Made by a program: the position numbers and the translations under genes | From: Streptomyces sp. yr375 | Lineage (GTDB): Bacteria; Actinomycetota; Actinomycetes; Streptomycetales; Streptomycetaceae | Assembly: GCF_900110755.1 (NCBI RefSeq) | Contig: NZ_FOFF01000001.1 | Span: 486,153-550,152 of the forward strand | Length of the DNA: 64,000 nucleotides | Direction of reading: 5' to 3' | In this document: one piece after another, positions 24,627-32,218 of the stretch | Layout: each line of letters starts with the position of its first letter | Numbering within the stretch: position 1 is the first letter of the stretch | Notes under the pieces: model-generated | What the model saw: the letters and a program-made list of their open reading frames with translations, nothing else | Told to the model about the DNA's origin: nothing | The model's database searches: none

Positions 24627-25742
24627 TCACGCGCCGGGCTCCCGCTCCCGCCGGTGGATCGCCCCGGCCGTCGCCGTCAGCGGAGCGCCGCTGCCGCCCC
24701 ACCGCAGCGCGACGATCTCGGCGGCCACCGACACGGCCACCTCCTCGGGCGTACGGGCCCCCAGGTCCAGCCCGACCGGTGAGCGCAGCCGGGTCAGCTC
24801 ACGGTCGGTGAGCCCGGCCTCGACCAGGCGCGCACGGCGTTCGTCATGGGTACGGCGGCTGCCCATCGCCCCGATGTAGGCGGCCGGCCGGCGCAGCGCC
24901 ACCGCCAGCAGCGGCACGTCGAACTTCGGGTCGTGGGTCAGCACGCAGATCACCGTGCGCCCGTCGGTGTCCGTGCCGCTCAGATACCGGTGCGGCCAGT
25001 CCACGACGACCTCCACGCCCGGCGGGAACCGCTTCGCCGTGGCGAACAGCGGGCGGGCGTCGCACACCGTGACCCGGTAGCCGAGGAAGTCGCCGATCCG
25101 GGCCACGGCCGCCGCGTAGTCGATCGCGCCGAACACCAGCATGCGCGGCGGCGGCGCGAAGGAGTGCAGGAACACCGAGACGGCGTCCTCGCGGCGCTGG
25201 CCGCGCGGCCCGTAGTGCCGTACGCCGGTGACGCCGAGGGCGAGCTCACCGCGCGCGTCGGCGGTGACCGCCGCGTCCAGACCGGCCGTGCCCAGCGTGC
25301 CCGAGGTGCGCTCCGGCCAGACCGCCAGGGTGGCCCCGCGCGGCGCGGGGCCGTCGGTGACCGTGGCCACCGTGACCGGCTCGCGCGCGGCGACCGACCG
25401 GGCCACCGCCCCGAACGACGGGTCGAGACCGGGCGTGACCGCCCGCACGAGCACCGTGATCTCGCCGCCGCAGGTCAGCCCCACGGCGAAGGCGTCCTCG
25501 GCGCTGTAGCCGAAGGTCGCGAGCCGGGCCGCCCGGTCGGCCACGACCTCCCGGGCCAGCTCGAACACCGCGCCCTCCACACACCCCCCGGACACACTGC
25601 CCACGACCTCGTCACCGGGCCCCACCGCCATCGCGGCCCCGGGATCACGCGGCGCACTGCGACTGACGGCGACCACGGTGGCCAGCCCGAACGGCACACC
25701 GGCCGCGTACCACCCGTCCAGCACCGGCAGAATCTCGCGCAT
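24627..25742 (-). CDS. XdhC/CoxI family protein
   Basis: A 371-residue member of the XdhC/CoxI family, which assists insertion or sulfuration of molybdenum cofactor in xanthine and CO dehydrogenases. The N-terminal part has GSVSGGCVEGAVFELA, with the conserved GGC; the C-terminal Rossmann half has MLVFGAIDYAAAVARIGDFLGY and YIGAMGSRRTHDERRARL. In the usual FGAGHVA motif the residues are FGAIDYA, a small deviation. No molybdenum hydroxylase genes lie in the window, so the partner enzyme is elsewhere. ATG start; convergent with the phosphoesterase. Confidence 0.88.
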   Translation of the reverse strand: MREILPVLDGWYAAGVPFGLATVVAVSRSAPRDPGAAMAVGPGDEVVGSVSGGCVEGAVFELAREVVADRAARLATFGYSAEDAFAVGLTCGGEITVLVRAVTPGLDPSFGAVARSVAAREPVTVATVTDGPAPRGATLAVWPERTSGTLGTAGLDAAVTADARGELALGVTGVRHYGPRGQRREDAVSVFLHSFAPPPRMLVFGAIDYAAAVARIGDFLGYRVTVCDARPLFATAKRFPPGVEVVVDWPHRYLSGTDTDGRTVICVLTHDPKFDVPLLAVALRRPAAYIGAMGSRRTHDERRARLVEAGLTDRELTRLRSPVGLDLGARTPEEVAVSVAAEIVALRWGGSGAPLTATAGAIHRREREPGA

Positions 25743-25913
25743 GTTCGCACGCTAATCCGATACCGCCCGCCCCGCCGTTCCGCCGCCGGCCGCGCTGCGC
25801 CGCCCGGCGTGGCACGGAAGGGGCCGGATGGCCAACTGGGCGGACAGATACCGAACTTACTCGTGGGTCAGAAAGTATTGACGGTGTCCGGAAAGCATCG
25901 GACTGTAGTGGAC

Positions 25914-27779
25914 ATGACGAAAATTCGGGCACGTCTGCTCGCTGTCCTGGTGGTCCTGTGCGGCCTCTGTGGCTTCCTGACGGTGGCGGGCTCCCCGACC
26001 GCCACCGCGGCCGCCACGCTCCCCGGTTCCCTCCCCTTCGACGGGACGGCGCTCACGGTGTCCGGCGGCCGCTTCGTCGACGGCACCGGCCGCGAGGTCG
26101 TGCTGCGCGGCTACAACGTCTCCGGCGAGACCAAACTCGCGGAGAACAACGGCCTGCCCTTCGCCTCGGTCGCCGACGCCAAGAAGTCTGCGACGGCGCT
26201 GCGCGCCCTCGGTGGCGGCAACTCCGTCCGCTTCCTGCTCTCCTGGGCCTACGCCGAACCGGTGCGCGGCCAGGTCGACACCGCCTACCTGGCCGGCGTC
26301 ACCGACCAGATCCGCGCCTTCCTCGACGCCGGGATCCGCGTCTACCCCGACTTCCACCAGGACCTCTACTCCCGCCACCTGTTCAACACGGGAAGCTGGT
26401 ACACCGGCGACGGCGCCCCCAAGTGGGCGGTGGACCTGGGCGGTTACCCCACCGAATCCTGCGGCATCTGCTTCCTCTGGGGCCAGAACATCACCCAGAA
26501 CAACGCCGTGAAGGCCGGCCAGTACGACTTCTGGCACAACGCCTACGGCGTCCAGGACAACTTCCTCGCCACCGCCCAGCAGACCATGGCGTACGTCAAA
26601 CAGCACCTGACCGACGAGGAGTTCGCGGGCATCGTCGGCTTCGACCCCTACAACGAGCCGTACGCCGGCACCTACACCTCCAGGCAGACCAGCCGCACCT
26701 GGGAACGCGACCTGCTGTGGCCCTTCTACGTCAAGTTCCGGGCCAGGATGGACGCGGCGGGCTGGCAGGACAAGCCCGCCTTCGTCGAGCCGAACATGTT
26801 CTGGAACGGCAACGTCTCCCAGCAGGAGGGCGGCCTCCTCGACGTCGGCACACTCGGCTCCCGCTACGTCTTCAACACCCACTTCTACGACCAGAAGGCC
26901 ATCTCCGGCGTCCTGATGTGGGGCAAGGCCGAGAACGGCCAGTACGTCACCGACTTCGGCACCGTCCGCGACCGCGCGTCGGCGACCGGGACGGCGGCGA
27001 TCGTCAGCGAGTTCGGCCACCCGCTGTCCGGCACGGTCTCCGACAAGGCGCCGACCGTCCTGAAGGGCATGTACCAGGCCCTCGACTCCCGTGTGAAGGG
27101 CGTCAGTTGGTGGACCAGTCCCACCAACTCCGGTTCGGTCCTGTCCGGTTCGCAGTGGCAGTGGGACATCTACAACGGCCGCCACCACGAACTGATGAAC
27201 GACAACCCCGACAAGGTGCTCACCGCAGGCGACGCCTGGAACGACGAGGACCTCTCCGCCGTACGCCTCGACGACAGCGGCACGGTGACACTCCGTCAGG
27301 ACGCCCGGCTGCTCGACCGGATCTACCCGAGCGCCACCTCCGGCACGACCGTCGCCTTCACCTACGAGGACCGCTCCCGCGACGGCTCCACCACCCTCAC
27401 CTGGAACCCGGTCCCCAGCTCCCTGCCCAACACGGCCCAACTCGTCGGCTCCGGCCAGTACGGGCTGCTGGTGTGGCGCTCGAACGGCGGCGCCGCACCC
27501 ACCGAACTGCACCTGCCCGCCTCCTTCCCGACGGCCACCACCACGGTCGTCTCCGACCTCGGCACCGTGTACGGCCCGCCCGCCTACACGACCACCACGA
27601 AGATCGCCGCGGCCGTCGAACCGGGCGGCACGGGCAGCCGACGCCTTCTCCTCAGCACCGCCGACTCGGGCACCCTGCACTACGCCCTCGTCACCAACGG
27701 GGCCACCGCCCCCACCGCGACCCTGCTGACCGCCGCCCGCACGGAACTCTCCGCCTGGGTCGCGCAGCAGGTGGGCTGA
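25914..27779 (+). CDS. Secreted GH5-type glycoside hydrolase, endoglycoceramidase-like
   Basis: A 621-residue secreted enzyme. It has a signal peptide (about 1-34, ending ATAAA), a TIM-barrel cellulase-family domain (about 45-450) and a C-terminal beta domain (about 490-600). The acid/base E248 lies in FDPYNEPYAG and the nucleophile E366 in IVSEFGHPL. The segments LRGYNVSGETKLAENNGLPF, YPDFHQDLYSRHL and VSWWTSPTN resemble Rhodococcus endoglycoceramidases more than plant-cell-wall cellulases. The likely substrate is a glycolipid, releasing the glycan from ceramide or a similar lipid; this is inference. The ATG has only a weak ribosome site. Confidence 0.85.
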   Translation: MTKIRARLLAVLVVLCGLCGFLTVAGSPTATAAATLPGSLPFDGTALTVSGGRFVDGTGREVVLRGYNVSGETKLAENNGLPFASVADAKKSATALRALGGGNSVRFLLSWAYAEPVRGQVDTAYLAGVTDQIRAFLDAGIRVYPDFHQDLYSRHLFNTGSWYTGDGAPKWAVDLGGYPTESCGICFLWGQNITQNNAVKAGQYDFWHNAYGVQDNFLATAQQTMAYVKQHLTDEEFAGIVGFDPYNEPYAGTYTSRQTSRTWERDLLWPFYVKFRARMDAAGWQDKPAFVEPNMFWNGNVSQQEGGLLDVGTLGSRYVFNTHFYDQKAISGVLMWGKAENGQYVTDFGTVRDRASATGTAAIVSEFGHPLSGTVSDKAPTVLKGMYQALDSRVKGVSWWTSPTNSGSVLSGSQWQWDIYNGRHHELMNDNPDKVLTAGDAWNDEDLSAVRLDDSGTVTLRQDARLLDRIYPSATSGTTVAFTYEDRSRDGSTTLTWNPVPSSLPNTAQLVGSGQYGLLVWRSNGGAAPTELHLPASFPTATTTVVSDLGTVYGPPAYTTTTKIAAAVEPGGTGSRRLLLSTADSGTLHYALVTNGATAPTATLLTAARTELSAWVAQQVG

Positions 27780-27878
27780 CCAAGGCCGTTGCGCCATCGG
27801 CCGGTTGATGGATCGTCAGCTACCGAACGTCAGCTACCGTCGTCCTCGGGGGAGCGCACGGAGCGACGAGGAGGGGCA

Positions 27879-28541
27879 GTGGCGGGCAGGTTCAGGACGC
27901 CGACCGGCCGGTACGGCGGCAAGACCGCCGAACAGCGCAAGGCAGAGCGGCGCGAGAGGTTTCTCGACGCCGCGCTGCGGCTGTTCGGCGGCCCGCCCGG
28001 CTACCGCGGCACCACGGTCGCCTCCCTCAGCGAGGCGGCCGGTCTGTCGACCCGCCAGTTCTACGAGGAGTTCCGCACCCTCGAAGACGTCCTCGCGGCG
28101 CTGCACCTCCAGGTCAACGACCGGGCCGAGGAAGCGGTCGGGGCCGCCCTGGCCGCCGCGCGGGACCTGCCGCTCGCCGAGCGCGTCACCGCGATCTTCC
28201 GCGCCTACGCGGGCGACGTCACGGCCGACCCGTGCCGCATCCGGATCACCTTCGTCGAGATCGTCGGCGTCAGCCCCCGGCTGGAGGAACAGCGCCTGGC
28301 CCGCCGCGCCCACTGGGTCGACCTCATCTGCGCCGAGGCGACGGCGGCCGCCGCCCGCGGCGATGCGGCCCCCCGCGACTACCGCCTCGCGGCAGCGGCC
28401 TTCATCGGCAGCGTCAACGGCCTCCTCCACGACTGGAGCGCCGGATGGGTGGACGCGACCCTCGACGAGGTGGTCGACGAACTCGTCCGCCACCTGCTGG
28501 GCATCCTCCGACCGCAGGGATGGCTGCCCGAGGCGGCCTAA
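27879..28541 (+). CDS. TetR family regulator
   Basis: A 220-residue regulator with an N-terminal helix-turn-helix (about 22-70: ERFLDAALRLFGG, then TTVASLSEAAGLSTRQFYEEF) and a helical ligand domain. The GTG start follows GAGGAGGGG at 3 bases; upstream in-frame starts lack such a site. It lies between the GH5 hydrolase and a convergent glycosyltransferase, overlapping the latter's 3' end by four bases. The target is unknown; the hydrolase or the glycosyltransferase is plausible. Confidence 0.85.
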   Translation: MAGRFRTPTGRYGGKTAEQRKAERRERFLDAALRLFGGPPGYRGTTVASLSEAAGLSTRQFYEEFRTLEDVLAALHLQVNDRAEEAVGAALAAARDLPLAERVTAIFRAYAGDVTADPCRIRITFVEIVGVSPRLEEQRLARRAHWVDLICAEATAAAARGDAAPRDYRLAAAAFIGSVNGLLHDWSAGWVDATLDEVVDELVRHLLGILRPQGWLPEAA

Positions 28542-29821
28542 AGCCTGTCGTGTTTGTTCTTGCCGGGCCGGTCGGACGACAGCCGGGCCACCGCCGCCAC
28601 CACCCGCTCCACGCCGTTCTCCCCGCGCACCCGGGCCCCCAACTCCCGTGCCCGCTCGCGGTGTTCGGGATCGCGGGTGGCGCGGACGAGGGCGGCGGTC
28701 AGGGTGTCGGCGGTGAGGTGGCGCAGCGGGAGCGTCCTCGGGGCCACGCCGAGGGCGACCAGCCGGTCGGCCCAGAACGTCTCGTCGAACTGGATCGGCA
28801 CCGGCACGGCGGGCACCCCGGCCCGGACCCCGGCCGCCGTGGTGCCCGCGCCGCAGTGGTGGACCACCGCGGCCGTCTCCGGGAAGAGCAGCGAGTGCGG
28901 CACGTCGTCGACGGTCAGCATGTCGTCGCCGTCGGCCGCGAGGCCCGCCCAGCCGCGCTGGATCACCCCGCGCAGCCCCGCCCGCCGCAGGGCCCGCACG
29001 ATCTCGGCGCTGAGCCGCCGCGGGTCGGGCACCGTCGCGCTGCCCAGACCGACGAAGACCGGCGGCTCCCCGGCGTCGAGGAACTCCCGCACGGCGGCCG
29101 GGAGTCGGGTCTCACGGTCGTACGGCCACCAGTACCCGGTGACATCCAGTTCCGGGCGCCAGTCCCGGGGCCGGGGCACCACCAGCGGGCTGAAGCCGTG
29201 CAGGACCGGCCAGCCGCGCCGCTCCCGGTCCCGCGCCCGCAGCCCGGCGGCGCGGCGTACGGCGGGCAGCCCCAGCCGGGCCCGCACCGTCGGCAGGACG
29301 GGGGCGAAGATCTGCTCGAAAGCCACGCCGACACCGTGCCCGGCGAGCCGGTTGCCGACCGCTCCCCACGAACCGCCGCCCAGCAACGGCGGCCCGAACT
29401 CCCTTGTCGGGGCGACGGGTTGGAGATAGAGCCCGAGGCTCGGCAGGGCCAGGCCCTCGGCGATGGCGTGCCCCAGCGGCGCAACCGACGCGGACAGCAG
29501 CAGCACGTCGCTCTCCTGGGCGGCGGTCAGCAGGTCGTCGGTCATCCGCCCGACCAGCGCCCGCGCCATCCGCGCCACCCGCAGCAGTTTGCCCGGCCCG
29601 GTGGTGCTGCGGTGCAGCCCCTGACCCCGCTCGGACTCCAGCTCGGCCCGCGGATCCAGCGGCAGCGCGTGGAAGCCGACCCCCGAGCCCGTCACCAGCG
29701 GCGCGAACCGCGCATGCGTGACCAGGGTGACCTCGTGTCCCGCGCGCACCAGACCGGCGCCCAGTCCTGTGAAGGGGGCGACGTCGCCCCGGGATCCCGC
29801 CGTCATGATCGCCACTCGCAC
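28538..29821 (-). CDS. GT1-type glycosyltransferase (macrolide/sterol glucosyltransferase-like)
   Basis: A 427-residue GT-B enzyme. The N-terminal acceptor domain starts RVAIMTAGSRGDVAPFTGLG, typical of sterol 3-beta-glucosyltransferases and MGT-type enzymes. The C-terminal donor domain has FVGLGS and the nucleotide-sugar motif VVHHCGAGTTAAGVRAGVP, then PIQFDETFWADR. The GTG start at the RVAIMTAG segment is preferred; a longer form is possible. It probably glucosylates a small hydrophobic molecule, for self-protection or detoxification. Confidence 0.85.
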   Translation of the reverse strand: MRVAIMTAGSRGDVAPFTGLGAGLVRAGHEVTLVTHARFAPLVTGSGVGFHALPLDPRAELESERGQGLHRSTTGPGKLLRVARMARALVGRMTDDLLTAAQESDVLLLSASVAPLGHAIAEGLALPSLGLYLQPVAPTREFGPPLLGGGSWGAVGNRLAGHGVGVAFEQIFAPVLPTVRARLGLPAVRRAAGLRARDRERRGWPVLHGFSPLVVPRPRDWRPELDVTGYWWPYDRETRLPAAVREFLDAGEPPVFVGLGSATVPDPRRLSAEIVRALRRAGLRGVIQRGWAGLAADGDDMLTVDDVPHSLLFPETAAVVHHCGAGTTAAGVRAGVPAVPVPIQFDETFWADRLVALGVAPRTLPLRHLTADTLTAALVRATRDPEHRERARELGARVRGENGVERVVAAVARLSSDRPGKNKHDRL

Positions 29822-30086
29822 GACGCACAGTATGGCGGTGCGGAGCCGCTCGGTGGGTGAATGACCGTACGAAAACGGCCACTTCACTTCGAGTGGCGAC
29901 GGCGGGCGCGTGCCGCTCGCAGCGCCGCCCGGACCAGGGCGGCGGACACCCGTCCGCCCGCCGCGAGCGCCGGTGCCGGCGACCGGGAGCGGGCCGGCCG
30001 CGACCGTACCGGCCGCACCCCCGCCCGCACCGAGAAGGCCCAGGTCAGCCGGGAGGTGACCTGGACCCCGGCGGTCCTCCTCCCTA

Positions 30087-30122
30087 CTCGTCCCATGCCC
30101 GGCCTACTCGTCCCATGCCTGG
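30087..30122. repeat. Short tandem duplication at the end of the SnoaL-like gene
   Basis: The unit TACTCGTCCCATGCC (plus strand) occurs at 30087 and again at 30105. The second copy is the true 3' end (AWDE, stop); the first is a downstream remnant. Confidence 0.8.
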
Positions 30123-30469
30123 ATCAGCGTCTGCTCGACGATCTTTCCGTCCCGCAGGGTGATCATCGACTCGGCGAGCACGCGCACGCCGTCCGGGTAT
30201 CGGCAGGACTCGCTGTAGGCGGCGCGATCGCCCTGGACGACGCACTCCTCCAGCTTGTGGGTCATGTCCCGGCTGTAGACGTCCTCGAGCATCCGGCCGA
30301 TCTCGTCCCGGCCGTGCAGGACCTTGGGCCCGCTCGGCTGGGTGTTGTGGTCGACGACGCGTAGTTCCGCGTCGTCGGCGTAGAGCGACAGCAGTGCCGT
30401 CGCGGTGTGTCCTTCGATGCCTCTGCGCAGGGTCTCGGTGTCGAACGCGGAGCCTGCCGCGGTACCCAT
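30104..30469 (-). CDS. SnoaL/NTF2-like protein
   Basis: A 121-residue cone-fold protein: LRRGIEGHTATALLSLYADDAEL, HGRDEIGRMLEDVYS, and AYSESCRYPDGVRVLAESMITLRDGKIVEQTLIQAW are the alternating helix/strand segments of the SnoaL-like superfamily. The ATG follows AGGAGGTCACC, a near-perfect site. No catalytic Asp/His pair can be assigned. It is divergent from a small secreted protein. Function unknown. Confidence 0.8.
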   Translation of the reverse strand: MGTAAGSAFDTETLRRGIEGHTATALLSLYADDAELRVVDHNTQPSGPKVLHGRDEIGRMLEDVYSRDMTHKLEECVVQGDRAAYSESCRYPDGVRVLAESMITLRDGKIVEQTLIQAWDE

Positions 30470-30644
30470 GGTGACCTCCTCCTCCGAGAGCCGCGGCCGC
30501 GAGGGAAGGTCGGGCCGCCGGGCCCTCACCTTCGAGGCTCCTCCGTCCCGCCGGGCTCGGCAAGCGCAGCGGGCCCGCTCAGCCTGTCGGGTGAGCGCCG
30601 CCGCCCACCCGTGTCCGCGCGGCGTCCGTGGCGTTGCTGAGGGC

Positions 30645-30944
30645 ATGATCTCCACTCGACGCATCGCCGCCATCGCCGCTCTCGCCGCCGGGGTCGCGGG
30701 CCTCGCGGCACCGATGGCGAACGCGGCCGAAGCCCCGGCCGCCGCCCCGGTCAACCCGATGACCTTGCTGGACTCGCTCGCCGCGAACCAGGTTCCGGCG
30801 GAGCACCGGGCCGACCTCCCGCCGGTCTCCCGGCAACTGGGCGAGCTGAACAAGGTGAGCCAGCTCGACCAGTTGAACGAGCTGCACCAGGTCACCGACC
30901 TCGTCGCCCCCGTCACCGGGCTGCTGCCCGCGATCCAGGGCTGA
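30645..30944 (+). CDS. Small secreted protein, unknown function
   Basis: A 99-residue protein with a clear signal peptide (residues 1-28: RRIAAIAALAAGVAGLAAP, then ANAA). The mature part of about 71 residues is helical and rich in L, N, Q, V and P, with LNKVSQLDQLNELHQVTDLV and an end of VAPVTGLLPAIQG. It has no Cys, so it is not a chaplin of the disulfide type. ATG with GAGG 4 bases before. I do not recognise the family. Convergent with the siderophore operon, with a strong terminator between. Confidence 0.7.
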   Translation: MISTRRIAAIAALAAGVAGLAAPMANAAEAPAAAPVNPMTLLDSLAANQVPAEHRADLPPVSRQLGELNKVSQLDQLNELHQVTDLVAPVTGLLPAIQG

Positions 30945-30973
30945 GGCGCGCACCTCTCCCGTCTTCTCCCGCT

Positions 30974-31006
30974 GTGGGGGCCGTCCGAAGTCCGGACGGC
31001 CCCCAC
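30974..31006. terminator. Strong bidirectional terminator
   Basis: A perfect 14-base inverted repeat, GTGGGGGCCGTCCG / CGGACGGCCCCCAC, with a 5-base loop. It lies between the small secreted protein gene and the end of the siderophore operon. Confidence 0.85.
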
Positions 31007-31012
31007 ACGCGT

Positions 31013-32218
31013 TCAGCCCCCGCTGCCCGCCGGGGCCGCCCCCAGGAAGTGGAAGCCGGGGCGCGGGTGCATCAGGAAGTCGTGGTGCGAGATGTTCCAC
31101 GCGTACGCCCCCGCCAGCGAGAACGCCACCCGGTCGCCCGCCCGCAGCCCCGGCGCCGGCGCCCGCCGCGCGAGGGTGTCCTTGGGCGTGCACAGTTGCC
31201 CGGCGAGCGTGACCTCGTCGCCGCGCGCGGCGGGCCGGGGCCACGGGTGCGGCCACTCCTCGACCGGCAGTACGGCGCACGGCTGGTCGTGCCCCTTCGT
31301 CGCCGGGGTCCGCAGGTGATGCGTACCGCCCCGGACGACCGCGAACTCCTCGCCGTGACTCTCCTTCACGTCCAGCACCTCGGTGACGTACCAGCCGCAG
31401 TACACGGTCAGCGCCCGCCCCGGCTCGATGCGCAGCGTGAGCCCCGGATGGGCCTCGGCGAGCCGCGCGAGGCCTGCCCCGTACGCCGTCCAGTCGAAGA
31501 GGCGCTGCGGCGCGGCGTAGTCGACGGTCATGCCGCCCCCCACGTTCACCTCCGCGAGCGGCACCCCCAGTCCGGTGGCCCAGCCCACGATCGCCTCGGC
31601 CACCGCGAGCTGCTCCGCGGCTTCCAGCCCGCTCGCCAAGTGGGCGTGCACACCGCGCAGTTCGAGCTGCGGGTACGCCCCGTCGGCCAGCGCCCGGATC
31701 ATCGCCGCGGCGCGGTCGGGGTCCATGCCGAAGGGTGTCGGACGGCCGCCCATCGCGAGCGAGCTGCCCGCCAACGACCCGCCTTCCACGGGCAGGTTGA
31801 CGCGCGGCAGCACCGCGACGCGCCGCCCTGGCGCGTGCCGGCGCGCCAGCTCGGCCAGCACCCGCAGCTCCGACTCGCTCTCCACGTGGAACCGCTCGAC
31901 GCCCGTTGCGAGGGCGTCCGTGATCTCCTGCGGGGTCTTGCCGGGGCCGCCGAAGGCGAGCGGCCGGCCCGGCACCGCCTTGGCGACATGGGCGAGTTCG
32001 CCGCCCGAGGAGACCTCGTAGCCGTCGACGTACGGACCGAGCGCGGCGAGGATCTCCGGCTCGGGGTTGGCCTTGGCCGCGTAGTACAGCTCGACCCGCT
32101 CGGGCAACGCGGCCCGGACGGCGGCGGCATGCGCGCGCAGTTCCGCCAAGTCGTAGACGTACGCGGGGAGTTCGGAGGATGTGAGGGAGCGGGCGAGGTC
32201 GTGTACCGCCGGGGTCAT
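31013..32218 (-). CDS. PLP-dependent type III decarboxylase of the siderophore operon
   Basis: A 401-residue alanine-racemase-fold decarboxylase of the LysA/SbnH/ornithine decarboxylase group. The PLP Lys is K49 in YYAAKANPEPEIL; EVSSGGELAHV, VNVGGGM (phosphate loop), IEPGRALT and the partner-site motif CTPKDTLA are all present. As last gene of the operon it may decarboxylate a diamino acid, or a citryl-diamino acid as SbnH does in staphyloferrin B synthesis. It overlaps the preceding synthetase stop by four bases (ATGA). The substrate is inferred only. Confidence 0.87.
   Translation of the reverse strand: MTPAVHDLARSLTSSELPAYVYDLAELRAHAAAVRAALPERVELYYAAKANPEPEILAALGPYVDGYEVSSGGELAHVAKAVPGRPLAFGGPGKTPQEITDALATGVERFHVESESELRVLAELARRHAPGRRVAVLPRVNLPVEGGSLAGSSLAMGGRPTPFGMDPDRAAAMIRALADGAYPQLELRGVHAHLASGLEAAEQLAVAEAIVGWATGLGVPLAEVNVGGGMTVDYAAPQRLFDWTAYGAGLARLAEAHPGLTLRIEPGRALTVYCGWYVTEVLDVKESHGEEFAVVRGGTHHLRTPATKGHDQPCAVLPVEEWPHPWPRPAARGDEVTLAGQLCTPKDTLARRAPAPGLRAGDRVAFSLAGAYAWNISHHDFLMHPRPGFHFLGAAPAGSGG

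Noticed and set aside
29884-30096. Possible 70-residue Arg/Ala-rich protein on the minus strand between the glycosyltransferase and SnoaL genes
   Set aside because: No ribosome site, extreme R/A bias and no recognisable feature.
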